Positions 9,701-21,298 of a stretch of 54,322 nucleotides of DNA are shown piece after piece. The stretch covers positions 288,042 through 342,363 of the forward strand of contig KN880437.1 of the NCBI GenBank assembly GCA_000934385.1. Reading direction: 5' to 3'. A program made the translations under genes and the position numbers. Origin of the DNA: Cylindrobasidium torrendii FP15055 ss-10 (taxonomy: Eukaryota; Basidiomycota; Agaricomycetes; Agaricales; Physalacriaceae). The notes below the pieces were generated by a model, which did not search any database, was not told where the DNA came from, and saw nothing but the letters and a program-made list of their open reading frames with translations. The first letter of the stretch is position 1, and every line of letters begins with the position of its first letter.

Positions 9701-12509
9701 AACTTGTTCCAGCGTCAACACTGGTGTCGTCCGCGGTTAAATCGCTGGGCGCCGGCTTTCCAGACTCACTCCAAATGTCGTCCGGCTGACTCATACTACT
9801 CTCTGGCCTTGATTTGAGATTATGGTCACGCATCGTCTTGACCTGTGTGATCTTCTCATACAGCTTGTTCAGATCATCGTCAGGCAAATTGTCTAGCGTC
9901 GGGTCGAAGCCTAGTCGAGCGAGCGCAGCTTCCCTTCGTGCAAACGTCCAGTCGACATTGTCCGCATTCGAGGATGTTTCTGACTCTGCTCTCGTCACTA
10001 CGCCAGAATCTGCTGCACTCGCCGCTTCGATGTCGGCAGCGGTGATGCCTTGATGTAAGCTGGACTTCATGGTCGCACGATGGCGTTGCTTGCGAACAGC
10101 TTCGGGGTCGTTGAAGCGGAAGACATGGTTGTCACCTAGGCGAATAAGTCAGAGATACAAAAAACCTCCTAATAATTGCCTACCAAGAATGATGCGGAAA
10201 CCAGACTTAAGCCTGGTTGTTTCCCCAGGCGTGAGTTGCTTCCCATTCAAGAACTATAGGCAGCATCAGAATGAGACCAAGATGTTTTAATGGAGGGACA
10301 AACAGTCAAACTATTTGGCAAACTTTGCAAAAATACTTTGCCATCGTTATTCTCGAAGACACAATGCTCCTCGAGAATGTTGTCACCACTGAGACGGATA
10401 GCCAGCTGCTTCTCGCTGTCCAGTCGGCCAACGGCAGTCGTTCCAGGTTTGAGTTGGTAAATCAAACATTCACTCATCAGAGGGTCTAAACAGAATCAGC
10501 CAGAGTGATTTGACAAATGTGGAAAAGTCCAACCTTCATTCTATAAAGAAAGGAAAGGATGTGGTGAGTTCCGAAAGCAAAATATAACAACGAAGGAAAA
10601 TGCATACCAAGTTGACTAAATGAGGCATCTAGACTTTGGTCAGCGTACGGAGACAGTTTGGGGCGCCTGCATACCTTCTTGGGTGTGTGTACACCAACGT
10701 TATTTTTCTCAACGGTAATACCCAGCTCCTCCAGCGCCTTCTCTCGCTCCTTCTGTACTTCCTGCGTTCGCTCCATTTTTTGCTCCCATGTCTCATTGAG
10801 GGACTGCATGAGCTTTTCGCTGGAGTCCATGCGCTCTTGCAATTCTGCTTTTGTGACAGTCTCGATACGGCCGTCTTTCGTTTGATAGGTGACCTTCTGC
10901 TTCTCCGGCGGTACGGTGGGATCGAACACCTCTTCACCGGCAGAGCCAGCAACACGGCCTGGAATATGTCAGACCCAGACGTTAAAGAAGGAAGCGACTC
11001 ACTTCGCAGCATTTCAAGCTCCTCTTTGAGCTCGCGGACAAGTTTCGCATTAGGGTCCTCGTTAATGACGGCCTTATTCTTGATCTTCTTGGCCTGGTCA
11101 GCGTACCGGAGGGTACTGAGAGTTTCTTCATAGTCGGCAGGCGCAATGGCCGCAATCATAGCGGTTTTGGAATTGCCTCCCAAACTATCTTTGAGCAACC
11201 ATGTAAGGACCTAATACATAAGATTTCATGGTTTTCACGCAATGGATGAAGCATACCGAGTCGCGATACGGAACGAAATCCTCGGCTTTTTTCTTGCCTT
11301 TCTTTGGTTCGCCGCTGGCAAGAGCAAGAGCTGAAATAACCTTGCCGAGGGTGGTAAGGGACTTGTTGATGTTGGCACCTTCCTTCAAACGCTGTCCAGT
11401 TGCGCCTGTCGAGTTGGCACGTTCGGAGCCAGCCAAATCGACAAGATTGATACGGGAGACCTTCTCAGTATCCATGTTGGTCTCGGTATCGTGGCGCTTC
11501 ATCGTAAGCAGCAGCGTGAATACAGCGTGTGAGCGCGAGGACGTTTCGTTCATGTTCGTGGCGGCCACCGTGCGAGCTTTGTTGCCTTCGTCCATGAGTG
11601 TCATCATTTCTTCGTAGTTGCCAACGACCAGCTTCGATAGGTCCTCCACATATGGTCCAAGGCTGGGATGCTCGCGGACACGCATCGTGCCTCCATTCTT
11701 TGGATTGAGCAAGTCGCGCACTTTTTCGTTATAGATCTACACCAAATGAAATGGGGTCCAAAAGGAACAGCAGGTTACGTACCTCGATGTAGGATACTTC
11801 TACAACAAAGCTTACATTTGGGTCGGCCGCTGACTTCTTGTTCACGCGCACGAAGAGCTCGGAGCAAGTCAGTGGAATAATGCCCTTGTCGGGACCATCT
11901 GCCAGTGAGTTGAGAAATGCGCTGCGAATGATGAGGCAAAGACTTACAGCCCATCATACTATTGCGCATGACATTAGCAAGCGCGCGCAGGATTTCCACG
12001 CATAACACACCTATAGGATTTCCCAGAACCTGACCCACCGTCTGTCAGCATGTCCTACGCGCTCCGACTTTATAACGCACCCGTTTGTCCATCTAAGAAT
12101 TCGTCAATGGCAGACTGAGTGAATAATGGGTCACGCACATGCAAAAATACAAGCATTAAATCCCGAAAATCCATGATCCAGCAACTCTTCTCCAAGGTCC
12201 TCATAAAGCATCTGTTGAGAGCAATATCCCGGTTCGTCTCGTGGTCCCGCAGACCAGTAACTCTTGTCAAAACCGAACGCCATCGTTTTGCGCTCCGTAG
12301 CGCGTTTCGCATCCTGCGCCGACCCAGCTTCAGGAGGATCCAGAAATGTCTGGTTTCCCTGCATCCGAATGAGCGGCTTGGCGCCCCTGGCCAACTCTGC
12401 AAACTCCGTTGGTCATCGTCCCGGACAGCGAGCGCTACTCCGACGTACCTCGCGAATTGAGGGGCCGACATCGCACGACGACCTTGATATTCCCGCCCTC
12501 TGACTCCAT
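6800..12509 (-). CDS. kin3: kinesin-3 motor (Unc104/KIF1 type)
   Basis: Plus-end-directed microtubule motor that carries vesicles and endosomes. Hand-splicing gives roughly 1,600 residues. The motor starts [20 protein letters not shown], has P-loop YGQTGSGKS, switch [12 protein letters not shown], switch [10 protein letters not shown] and a short lysine-rich K-loop-like insert ([13 protein letters not shown]). A coiled segment follows, then an FHA domain ([16 protein letters not shown] ... [12 protein letters not shown]), KIF1B-type and long central regions, and a C-terminal PH domain ([19 protein letters not shown] ... [10 protein letters not shown]) ending [12 protein letters not shown] plus PH is diagnostic for kinesin-3. 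The start at 12509 restores the conserved RPLNSREL junction. The P-loop region is cut into three consecutive microexons of 12, 19 and 11 nt. It corresponds to Ustilago Kin3 and Aspergillus UncA. Confidence 0.95.
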
Positions 12510-12994
12510 GCCGAGTGAACGCCGTCCAGACGCGAATTGTCAAGTTCAAATGTCGATGTGGGGGTCCAGCTGGAATCAAGACAAGACTATGTTTGTGGCT
12601 GTGCAGCTGTTGCTATCAAAATCACGAGGTCCCGCTCGCTTGAACCTGGATCGCAACGCCACTGAACTACACTCCAACAACCTTGTAGTCACCATATTCC
12701 GGGCCTTTTCAACCAAGTTCGACAGCGGGAAGATTTTGTACCCATATCCCTCAGTGATTCTCAGTCCCGTTTGGTAGCAAATGGAAATGTGCGAGAAGGA
12801 CTTTGCATTGTATTCCCTCGGCCAGAATATGCACCCTGGCGTCTGCGGGAAGAATGTACCGCTTAAGCCCATAACACACTGGACTAATCAATAAGTTTGT
12901 ACTTCCAAACATGGGCCAAAACATTGAATTGTGGGCGCGAATCGCAGTCAAGCATAGACGGCCGCAGCGAAATACAAAGGTATTATACAGCACA
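12510..12994. other. intergenic, kinesin promoter side
   Basis: About 485 bp upstream of the kinesin start. Open frames occur on both strands but none has protein-like composition or matching splice junctions. I see no RNA gene or repeat. Confidence 0.5.
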
Positions 12995-14084
12995 TCACAA
13001 AGCCAGTCCCTCCCTTTCTGCCTCTATCATCTTCCGTATCTCAAGACATGTATCTTTGTGGGCTTTCCAAACCGACATCTGATCCTCTCGATAATGAATT
13101 CCTGCCAAAGAGACACCCTCTTTGCAAGCTTTACATACCACCCATTCCAAGTCTTCTAACTCGTAGCTTCCTGCATCCGCACTGGACTGTTGGGATTCGA
13201 GGTACTCCTCGTCAACCCATCTATCAACGCGGAGCCAGTGTAAGTTCGAAAACCGCGGCCGCGGCGCTGAACGGGATGCCTTGAACAGTAGCTTCCCCGT
13301 CGACCTAAGCGTTCTTGCGTCAACTTTGTAAGAGTTTCCAAATTGGAAGGTATCGAAAGAGAATGTAGCGATTCCTTGTTTCCTGAGCCGCAATCAGTGA
13401 TATCTTTAGGATTTTATCAAGGACAGGGACGTACTTGAGAATGGGTTTGACAGTGGAAACAAACTTCTTCGGAGATGCACTTGTGCGAGCGCGCCCCCAC
13501 TGGACTCCCTTCCTCGTCTTTTTTGAGACCTTTCTCAAATTTGTTGCTCGAATGCGTGCTGCTTCTGTGGAGCGTTGCATGGTAGATGAGCGTCTACGGC
13601 CAATGGGGGGTCTGATAATTATTTTCTCTGCCCGTTTGCCGTTCGAGTTAGCGTGTTGGTTAGAAGGTGCAGATACGACTTCACGCGGCGCGGTGATCTT
13701 TGGCATAAGGGACGCGGCACCAAATTGCGTGCTACATGGTATGCCTTGTGGTACGAGTCCTTTTGACTTGACATTGAGAGGACGAACTGCGAAAGATGGA
13801 TGGTCGACAGGCGTTTCAGCAGGGGTGGTCAGTACAATTTCGTGTTGGATCTTCATCACTTGGTTTTGGGACCTCCGATGCATATGAGATGGTTCCTTTG
13901 ATGGATTACTCAAGTCTTTGCGCATCCTGCGAACTGGAATTCGGCTAGCCGGCTTCGCAGGAATGCTTGCAGGATCGACACTATCAATGGTTTTGGAGTT
14001 TGCAGGCAAGGCCGACGGCGATGGACGTCGCAGTATGGACGTGTGTATGGGTATCCTGGAGTGAATGGGATTGTTTAATGCCAT
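12995..14084 (-). CDS. hypothetical with PP1-docking-like motifs and C2HC zinc module
   Basis: Two exons (intron about 13386-13436) encode 345 residues. The first two thirds are basic and disordered. Near residue 16 is SILR, matching the PP1-docking SILK pattern; at 192-196 is KGVQW, matching RVxF; PILK follows at about 214. After a short ordered segment comes HWLRVDRW, then C-x2-C-x21-H-x3-C (residues 300, 303, 325, 329) with a Trp just before the His, likely a small zinc site. The same arrangement recurs in the gene at 40297-41388, so the two are probably paralogues of one undescribed family. Zinc binding and PP1 binding are inference from motifs. It lies between kinesin and the HMG gene on the same strand. 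Confidence 0.8.
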
Positions 14085-14639
14085 GTTGTGATGAGGGAAG
14101 ATGGTGGTCCAAAAGGAAGAGCGAGTATTGATCGACGATCACCGTCTCAAACAATGAAAGACTCCACGTGGTTATGACAGCCAGAAAGACCCAACGCTAG
14201 CTCTGCGCCAGCTGCTCCCGGTGACTTAGCATCACTCAGTACTGAGGCCAGAGGCCTAGGTTTCAGTGCATGGGCTCAAGCAGCACTAATACATATTTGT
14301 ATAGCGCAACATGCATATGGCAGGCAACCATGAAGAGTACACCAGGTTTTATTGGGCTTTCAGAAACAAGTACAATGGCGTCGCAGGCCAACTGACCCTG
14401 TCGCAGGCGATGTGTTTGGAACGGTGTCTTGATTCAATAGAGTATGTAAGGGCGCCGTACTAAGCTACAATTGCGGGTATGGCGGCAGCACCAAAAACAA
14501 AGACTACTTACACAATTAGAAGCGGAGTCTGTACAGCTATGGACGGTAGAAAGTCGTGAAGATACGTGTAAGCAATGGGTCACGAATCAGAAGGACAAAT
14601 CGGAATAGGGTTTTCGCAGACAGACGCAGCAGTAGATTT
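14085..14639. other. intergenic
   Basis: About 555 bp between two minus-strand genes. It should hold the promoter of the C2HC gene and the 3' flank of the HMG gene. No coding sequence, repeat or RNA gene recognised. Confidence 0.5.
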
Positions 14640-15578
14640 CTACTTGCGCTTCTTGATGTCTTTTGCTGGAGCAACGGTCTTCTGCTTTTTAGGTGGAGGT
14701 TTTGCCTCCTCTTCTTCAGAATCCTCCTCTTCTGAGTCCTCTGAGCCGGAGTCGTCCGATGCTACCTCTTTCTTCGCTGATGCCTTGGGTGCTGGTTTGG
14801 GGGGAGGTGCCGTATCTGCAGAGCCATCCGAATCGACAGAATCGTCTTCGCTGTCCTCGACGTGTTCTGGAGATTTGAGAGCGGCCTTCTTGGTGGCCTT
14901 GGCGGGCGCGACGGCGGCTTTCGCGCTCTTGGGCGGTCTTCCCCTGGGTTTCTTGACCTAATGGGATAAACGTTCAAGGGGTGACAAATGTTGACGTGAG
15001 AGGAACGTACGGGTGCAGGAGACGCGACCGAGGAGGTCTCACCATCGGGAGGAGCGCTGTCTTTGTTTGCCTTGTACGTAGCCATATTCTCCTTGTATAT
15101 CGTGTCGGCTGCAGCGTGCTGCTCAACCCAGGGCTAGTTGCACGTGAGCAGCTGATCGACGCGGTACGCGTGCAACGACGCGACGCACCTTGCGCTGAGC
15201 GTCGTCAAGTTTGTTCCATTGTTCAGCGACCAGCTTCATAAGTTCCTGGAAGCTGCTATCCGGGAATTTTTCTTGAAGTTCTTTGCGTTTCTCGTTTTGG
15301 TAGAGGATGTAGGACGACGCCGGGCGCTTGGGCGCGTTGACATCCTTTTTGGCGCGCTTACGTTTGCCAGTGGCCTCTGTAGGGTCGCCGAAGGAGCCAC
15401 CGTCGGAGAGGACCTTGACAGCGTTGTCGACAGAGGCAGCACACTCATGAAGGACAGTGGAAAGTCTCGCTAGACTGGTCAACATCTATGATGTAGGAAG
15501 CAATGAGGACGGCGTCGTGCACTAGAAAGACCATTGACCCACCTTGGCTTGGACGGAGGCATCGGTAGAGGGGGCCAT
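14640..15578 (-). CDS. HMG-box / AT-hook chromatin protein
   Basis: Four exons. The first encodes MAPSTDASVQAK and fixes the start at 15578. The single HMG box begins VNAPKRPASSYILYQNEKR and continues through MKLVAEQWNKLDDAQRKPWV to YKENMATYK, the helices expected for a DNA-bending fold. Downstream is an AT-hook (KKPRGRPPK), then alternating Lys/Ala stretches, an acidic Ser/Glu/Asp-rich tract, and a basic tail ending KKRK. The protein is therefore larger than yeast Nhp6 and combines minor-groove binding by box and hook with a charged tail, as in metazoan HMGB and plant HMG proteins. It is probably an abundant nuclear architectural protein. It is divergent from the PNUTS-like gene, 410 bp between starts. 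Confidence 0.9.
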
Positions 15579-15988
15579 CGTTGGTAAAAGATGAGCAGTG
15601 GGCAAGCGGGATTGACCAACTGATGGGAAAAGGGCGATGGCAAGAAAACCCTAATGAAGGTTTCAAACCAGCTTCAAATTTTTCAAATTGACTGGAAAAG
15701 CTTTTTCACTGACAAAGTGTCAGCCTAGACACGGGCCGGATGGCCGAGCGCGTGACAATCGGCAAAGGCCGTCGGTACTTGAAATTGAAAAGGCGGGTCA
15801 GGACACGACCTTCAATACGGCGACGACGACGCGCTTGACTACGAGAAAGAGCTCGGCCATCAGCAGCGGATAAAAACGCGTTGATATCTGCTTTCACCAG
15901 GCCTGCGCTAGGAAACTAAGTGTTGGAGGAGACAGTGGAAACGGAGCAGAAAATTCGTGTTGCGTCGTGCAAATCATATTCGAAGATA

Positions 15989-18942
15989 ATGGACCAAGCG
16001 TTTATGCAATTATTCGCTGGGCACCATATGCCATCGTACTCTCCGCCAATTATGAACCAAACGAACGCGCAATCAAATCAACACGAGGCCCGCCCTACGG
16101 CGTCGGTAGATTGGACGCGGCAGCAAGGACCGTCTCCCGCTACCAATGGCACGCCAACGCCGAGTTCAGTGTCGTCCACGGCCCAGTCAAGCTCGACGGG
16201 CGATTCGTTAGATCAATTGTTTGGCCTTACCTCGAGTGGTGCGTCTTCACGTGCCCGATACACAGGAACTCATGGTTTCCGCAGCGCCTCCAGCACCGAA
16301 TGGCCCTCCACAACTGCCACCACATTTTTACAACGGCCAGTATCAGCAATATGCGCTATTTCCGGGACAGCAGCAGTGGACGCCAAACTCCGTGCCGGTC
16401 TCACATTACTCTGCGTTGAGCGGCGCAACGTCAGCCATGCAGTCTAGGACAGAGTGTGTGTTTTGTTATCCAATGACCCTCGACATTGACCTCTTGCAGA
16501 AATGGCCAACCACAATACACACCACCGTCATCGACACCCACACCTCAGTATAGCCAGTCGCCCCCACCTCAAACTGCGTCGAATTACTTTCCATTCAATC
16601 AACGATTCCTGGCTTATCCAACACAATCCCCGGTGCAACAGCAACAGTACTCGCCGCCCGCTCAAGGGACCCTCTCTCCACAAATACTTCACGCTCCAAA
16701 TGTCAACCTCGGCATCCCCCCAGCTCAATTCTATGGCAACCGCTCGACCAATCCTCCATCAACAGATGCAACACCTCCCCCGAATTCGACGGCGACAACT
16801 CCCACCGACAAGCAAACGCCGAGGGACACGACACGATTTCTCGACGCAATCCGCCCTCTGATCTCCAAGAACGCTATGACTGGCGGCGGCGCTGTTAGGG
16901 CTCTGACAAACAAAATCGACGATTACGGAGCACTCGACGTAAATCCTGATATACGCAAAGAGATATTAACTGCTATACGCGATTACGCAGCGAACACATA
17001 TTTTCGGTCATGGTCGGAGAATCATACCGCGATGGAAATCACAGGTGATTGGCTGAGAGAGGCTGCGCTGAATGAAGATAAGGAGGATGCTCTCGTGGAC
17101 ACAGTGATGCCCTTGCTTCATGTGCGTGTGTCCGGCATGGCATATTCAAAATCTCACGCAGAGCCCGTAGATCCTAGACCGACTCCCTGTCACCTTAGCA
17201 CAAGTTCGTCAACACAAGCTTGGCAAACAAATCCTCAAATTCTCCAAGAACCCCCCATCACCTGGTGAGCCCGAGCATTCTAACTCTTTCTCTTTTGTCG
17301 CCGCCGGGTCGGCCTCAATGTGGTTCATCGTACTAGTAATAGCACACACCATCAAAAACTGCCCCGTCGTTTCCCTGAATGAAATTAGTAATGTGAATCT
17401 AACTGTGTCCGTCTGTTTGCTCTGGTTCAGCGATCAAGGATATGGCTTTGAATGTGGAACGCAAATGGCGCGAAGCCCTGCAGAAAGCAAAAGAAGATGA
17501 GGGTGGGTCATGTCGGTTCGATTCACGACGTTGTGGCGCTAAAATACGTACAGCTGCGCCCAAAGCAAAGAGGCAGAAAGTCGAATCTGGTGCAGCCAAG
17601 CCAAGCTCTAGCGTAGGCTCGGTGACCACCAAGAAACCGGCCCCGGTCGCGAAGGCGCCTGCGAAAAAGCCAGCGACAACGAAAAGTGAATCGTCGTTTT
17701 TTGCCCCAGCGCCTCCGCCAGCCTCGCGGCCGGTCAAGAAGCTTCCGATCTCGAAATTACCCAAGATCCCAAAGAGGGAGGACCCGTCACCTACGCCTCC
17801 TCCAGCACCGCCCGTCTTGGATCCATTTGAGGAAGCAAAGCGGGGCATGATCAAGAGCGACGCTGTTGTAAACACGCCCCCAACGATGATGGACGAGCCC
17901 ATGGGTGTTGCTGGACCATCAAAGAAGGGCAAGGGCAAGTCGGTGCGGTGGAGGGAGAACCTGGCCGACATTCGAGAAATCGAGAAAGCTGTGTACGACG
18001 ACGACGAAGATGTCAGTGAAATGGTCGAGCCATTTGACTATCGCTAACCCAAAGCTACAGGGCCCACATATGTCTGTCAAGGATCTCGAAAAGGCAGAGG
18101 GTGCAGCTCTTCGGCGGCATGGTATGTCAGAGCTCATACCATGGTCAGAACCTATCGGTGAGTCGTGGATAATCTCCATCAAGGATGCTTCTCACGCATT
18201 CCTTCCGTAGAGGTGGACATGCCTGAAATTGACGTGCCACCACGGGGACAGAGGACGCAGGAGGCGGGGACCCAGGCGGCGCGAGAGCAGAGTACACTTG
18301 CTGCTATGTACATGACACTCTCTCAGATCCCACTTACACCTGGAGAGGCTCATGGGCCCGGTGTTGAGCACGATGACGCGACCACGACAATTATGGTGCT
18401 GTCCGACGAAATACAAGCCGTGTTCCCACAGGCGCAGGCGCAAGCGACGCCCTCGGAGCAGAATGCTGCCCCAGCGTCAACGGGAATGGCAATGGACGAT
18501 GTACAACCGCCGGCCGTGAATGTCCAAGAACTGTTGAAGAAGCTGAATCCGGCGCTTGATCTCATGAATGGGTTCGGAGGGGACCAAGCAATGGGCGGAG
18601 GATATGATATGCAGCAACAACAAACGTATCAGAATCAGTTTGGTGGTAATCCCACTGGCGGCGGATGGGGTGACCAGTCATATGGTGGAGGTTACGGAAA
18701 TGGCAATGGCAATGATGACCAAGGGGGCAATTTCCGTGGCGGTGGCAATAGGGGCCGTGGACGAGGAAGAGGGCGAGGCGGAGGCGGAGGGTTTGGTGGT
18801 ACTCATAAGAAACGAACTACGTGCCATTTTTTCTTGCAAGGAAGGCGAGCATCATGTCTCATTCTTAGGTGTGATCTGTATTGACGATTCATTGAACAGG
18901 TGTCGATACGGGGACCAATGCGATTTCTCCCACGACTCATAG
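15989..18942 (+). CDS. PNUTS-like PP1 regulatory subunit (TFIIS-N + RVxF + CCCH)
   Basis: Eight introns are inferred. Order of features: Gln/Pro-rich N-terminus (MDQAFMQLFAGHHMPSYSP), a helical part with DTTRFLDAIRPLISKNAM, a TFIIS N-terminal (LW) domain containing ILDRLPVTLAQVRQHKLGK and ending KDMALNVERKWREAL, a Lys/Pro-rich linker, a PP1-docking motif KSVRW, a Gly-rich RGG-like tract, and a single C-terminal CCCH finger (C-x7-C-x5-C-x3-H). This order is that of animal PNUTS/PPP1R10, which targets PP1 to the polymerase II termination machinery; fission yeast Ppn1 is the fungal counterpart. The zinc-finger intron (18845-18899) appears to be GC-AG. An in-frame Met at 15920 is an alternative start. 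Confidence 0.85.
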
Positions 18943-19452
18943 CGCAAGGCTGCACTTGTCGATATCGGGGTAGTGTATAGTACATACGTCGTTGTGGGAT
19001 TTGCGAAGTAGGTAAACTCACATTCATATAATTGCATTGCATTGGCATACACATATATTCACTCTTGCACCTCTCATGCATGTACTGATACTGAAAATGT
19101 AACTCAATCCCTCGTATGCTCATGGTGTACACCCAGCTGTTGTGGTGATTTGATGATATACTCGTGCTTCCTCCACCATTTTATCGGACTTTGGTTTTGT
19201 TATATTCTGAATTCGGACTTCGTCCATCGGCGCACTCTGAGAACATTGGGCTTGCGAGCAGATTCTGCGTTGTGGTTCCGCATCTACATCATTCTGATTC
19301 AGTCCATTGGCACTGATGGTAAAGGGAGCCATTTGGCGCGCTACACTTTGGCGCGATCAGTGCTTGAGCTTGAGCACCAACTACTTCCGGAACACCGGCC
19401 CGTAGGCAGCCGCCTTGCCTGTCACCTTCATCTCGATTCCTGCAAACGCACA
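18943..19452. other. intergenic, Arl2 promoter side
   Basis: About 510 bp between two plus-strand genes. AT-rich with pyrimidine tracts, no coding sequence I can support. Confidence 0.5.
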
Positions 19453-20219
19453 ATGGGTCTCTACACAATAATCCGGAAGAACCGCATGAAATCCAAGGAA
19501 ATGCGCATTCTATTCCTGTCCGTCGACTGCCCCAATAAATAATGCACCGACTTTCAAGGCTGATGCGTACATCAGTGGTCTGGATAATGCGGGGAAGACA
19601 ACCATTCTGAAATACATTTCACATGAGGATACCTCAAAGACGTCCCCAACGCTAGGTTTCAACATCAAGACGTTGTCCCTTCCCGATTCGCCTTACACAC
19701 TAAATATATGGGACGTCGGCGGCCAACGCACGCTGCGCCCATACTGGCGCAACTACTTCGAGCAGACAGATGCCATCGTCTGGGTCGTGGACTCCGCGGA
19801 TCGGATGCGTTTGAATGACTGCAAAGAGGAACTGCACGCGTTGCTAACGGAGGACGTGAGTTTGCCTAATTGTCCGGTCGACGTCTACTTAAGCTTTACC
19901 ACCAGCGGCTGGCCGGCGCCTCCCTGCTAGTTCTAGCAAATAAACAAGATTTGCCTGGAGCATTGGGGATGTCCGATATTGAGCTGGTACGTTTGGGGCG
20001 CAGCAAGAGGGTCGTCGTTTCGTCTGACCATGTATACAGGGGCTTTCACTGAACACTATCACAACGCACAACTGGAAGATATTTGCATCTAGTGCGATGA
20101 CTGGGGCCCATGTTTTCAGCGGTCTTCAATGGGTCGTGAACGATGTCGCCGCGCGATTGTATTACTACTCTTCCGTTGGACACGCTGATGTACCTCAATC
20201 TACGGCCATTGTTGCATGA
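19453..20219 (+). CDS. ARL2: ADP-ribosylation factor-like GTPase Arl2
   Basis: Four exons encode about 190 residues. The start [20 protein letters not shown] matches the Arl2 N-terminus, and the glycine after Met is retained. GTPase motifs are all present: GLDNAGKTT (P-loop), [10 protein letters not shown] (switch I), [20 protein letters not shown] (switch II and after), and NKQDLPGA. The family regulates tubulin-folding cofactors and microtubule dynamics (Alp41 in fission yeast, Cin4 in budding yeast), and this product is expected to work with cofactor D. The C-terminus is extended by about ten residues relative to human ARL2 and ends in a low-complexity tail. Introns are 40-60 nt; the first falls inside the P-loop sequence. 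Confidence 0.95.
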
Positions 20220-21298
20220 ATTAACGCTTTCCCCCCGTCATTACGGTGCAGCGAGCTTATCCGTTCTTGGTGTACTTTTGCTTTCTCCGTTTGACATTTG
20301 CTTCATCTTCAACAAGGGTGTGGTGCATTGTATATGGCCGCATGTTGGCTCGACCTGACAGGCAGGCGTATTGTCGTTGTGCATTCTCCGTCCCGTCGCC
20401 CTCGCCACCTTCGCATGGTCGCCTCTATTGAGTGCAGAGAACTATGCAACCTCATCGCCAATCCGTCAATCCGTCCATGCATCAAAACGAGTCATTCGCT
20501 CAATATCGACAGGGAGAGGCCGAGGCAAAATCGAGATGAACGGTGCTCCCCAGGAATGCAGGCAGCAATACAACGATGACATGCATATGCATGTGCATGT
20601 ATAGGTGTGTACATTTCTTACCGGCACCGTTGAGACCAGGCCGCTGTGTTTGGTAACCCTTTCTCTTTGGTGGCGATATGAGAGAGAGGCTTGCTGAGGA
20701 CATTGCAGAGTTTCCACATTTTCGACATCTGTCGGAACCGAGCTTTCCAGATCGACTGCAAGATGGCATTGTTGGTCATTCGGGGATTTGACTGATTTAT
20801 TATTCGGCCCAGATGAACCTAGCAGATTAGCCATGACGGGAAACTATTAGTATTAGCTTCGGTGGCTTGTCATTACAGCTACTCATCGCACCAGCTCAGC
20901 CAAAAAGGTAAATGTGACTCGATTGCATTGTACTGGCTTTGTGCGTATCGCGCGGGGGGCAAAGACGACGGCGAGATCCGTCCATGGCGAAAAAAGAGTT
21001 GACTGTGCCATCTGCCCTTGCCTGCAGCGCGTTTTTCCTCGCCATGTTTTGCATATTAGCATGTTATGTTTCTCATGCATTTTTTCTTGTCACGCTCGAC
21101 CCGTAACCCACTCTAACTTTCCGAGCCAAGTACAGATATGGGACCCTCAATTAACGTCACGGTCACGACTTGTTTGAACACGGATTACCAACAGCTTCCG
21201 CGATGGGGATGTGGCTGACGGTAAATTGAGTACTGTCAGCTAACATCTATAGAGGGTTCACGGTAGAAATCGAAATCCGTAGTCTTCCTCTCCCCGCC
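20220..21298. other. long intergenic region upstream of Cfs1-like gene
   Basis: Just over 1 kb with no supportable gene. A minus-strand frame starting at 20834 has moderately protein-like composition but no recognisable motif or clear exon structure. A run of alternating GCATATGCATGTGCATG lies near 20582-20600. The region probably contains the regulatory sequence of the Cfs1-like gene. Confidence 0.4.

Noticed and set aside
12409..12777. Plus-strand frame over the kinesin 5' end
   Set aside because: It lies antisense to the kinesin N-terminus and its promoter, with no recognisable protein features.
20466..20834. Minus-strand frame of 122 codons beginning MANLLGSSGPNN
   Set aside because: No motif, no coherent exon structure and a low-complexity His/Met/Cys-rich part caused by an alternating CATGCA run; kept as intergenic.
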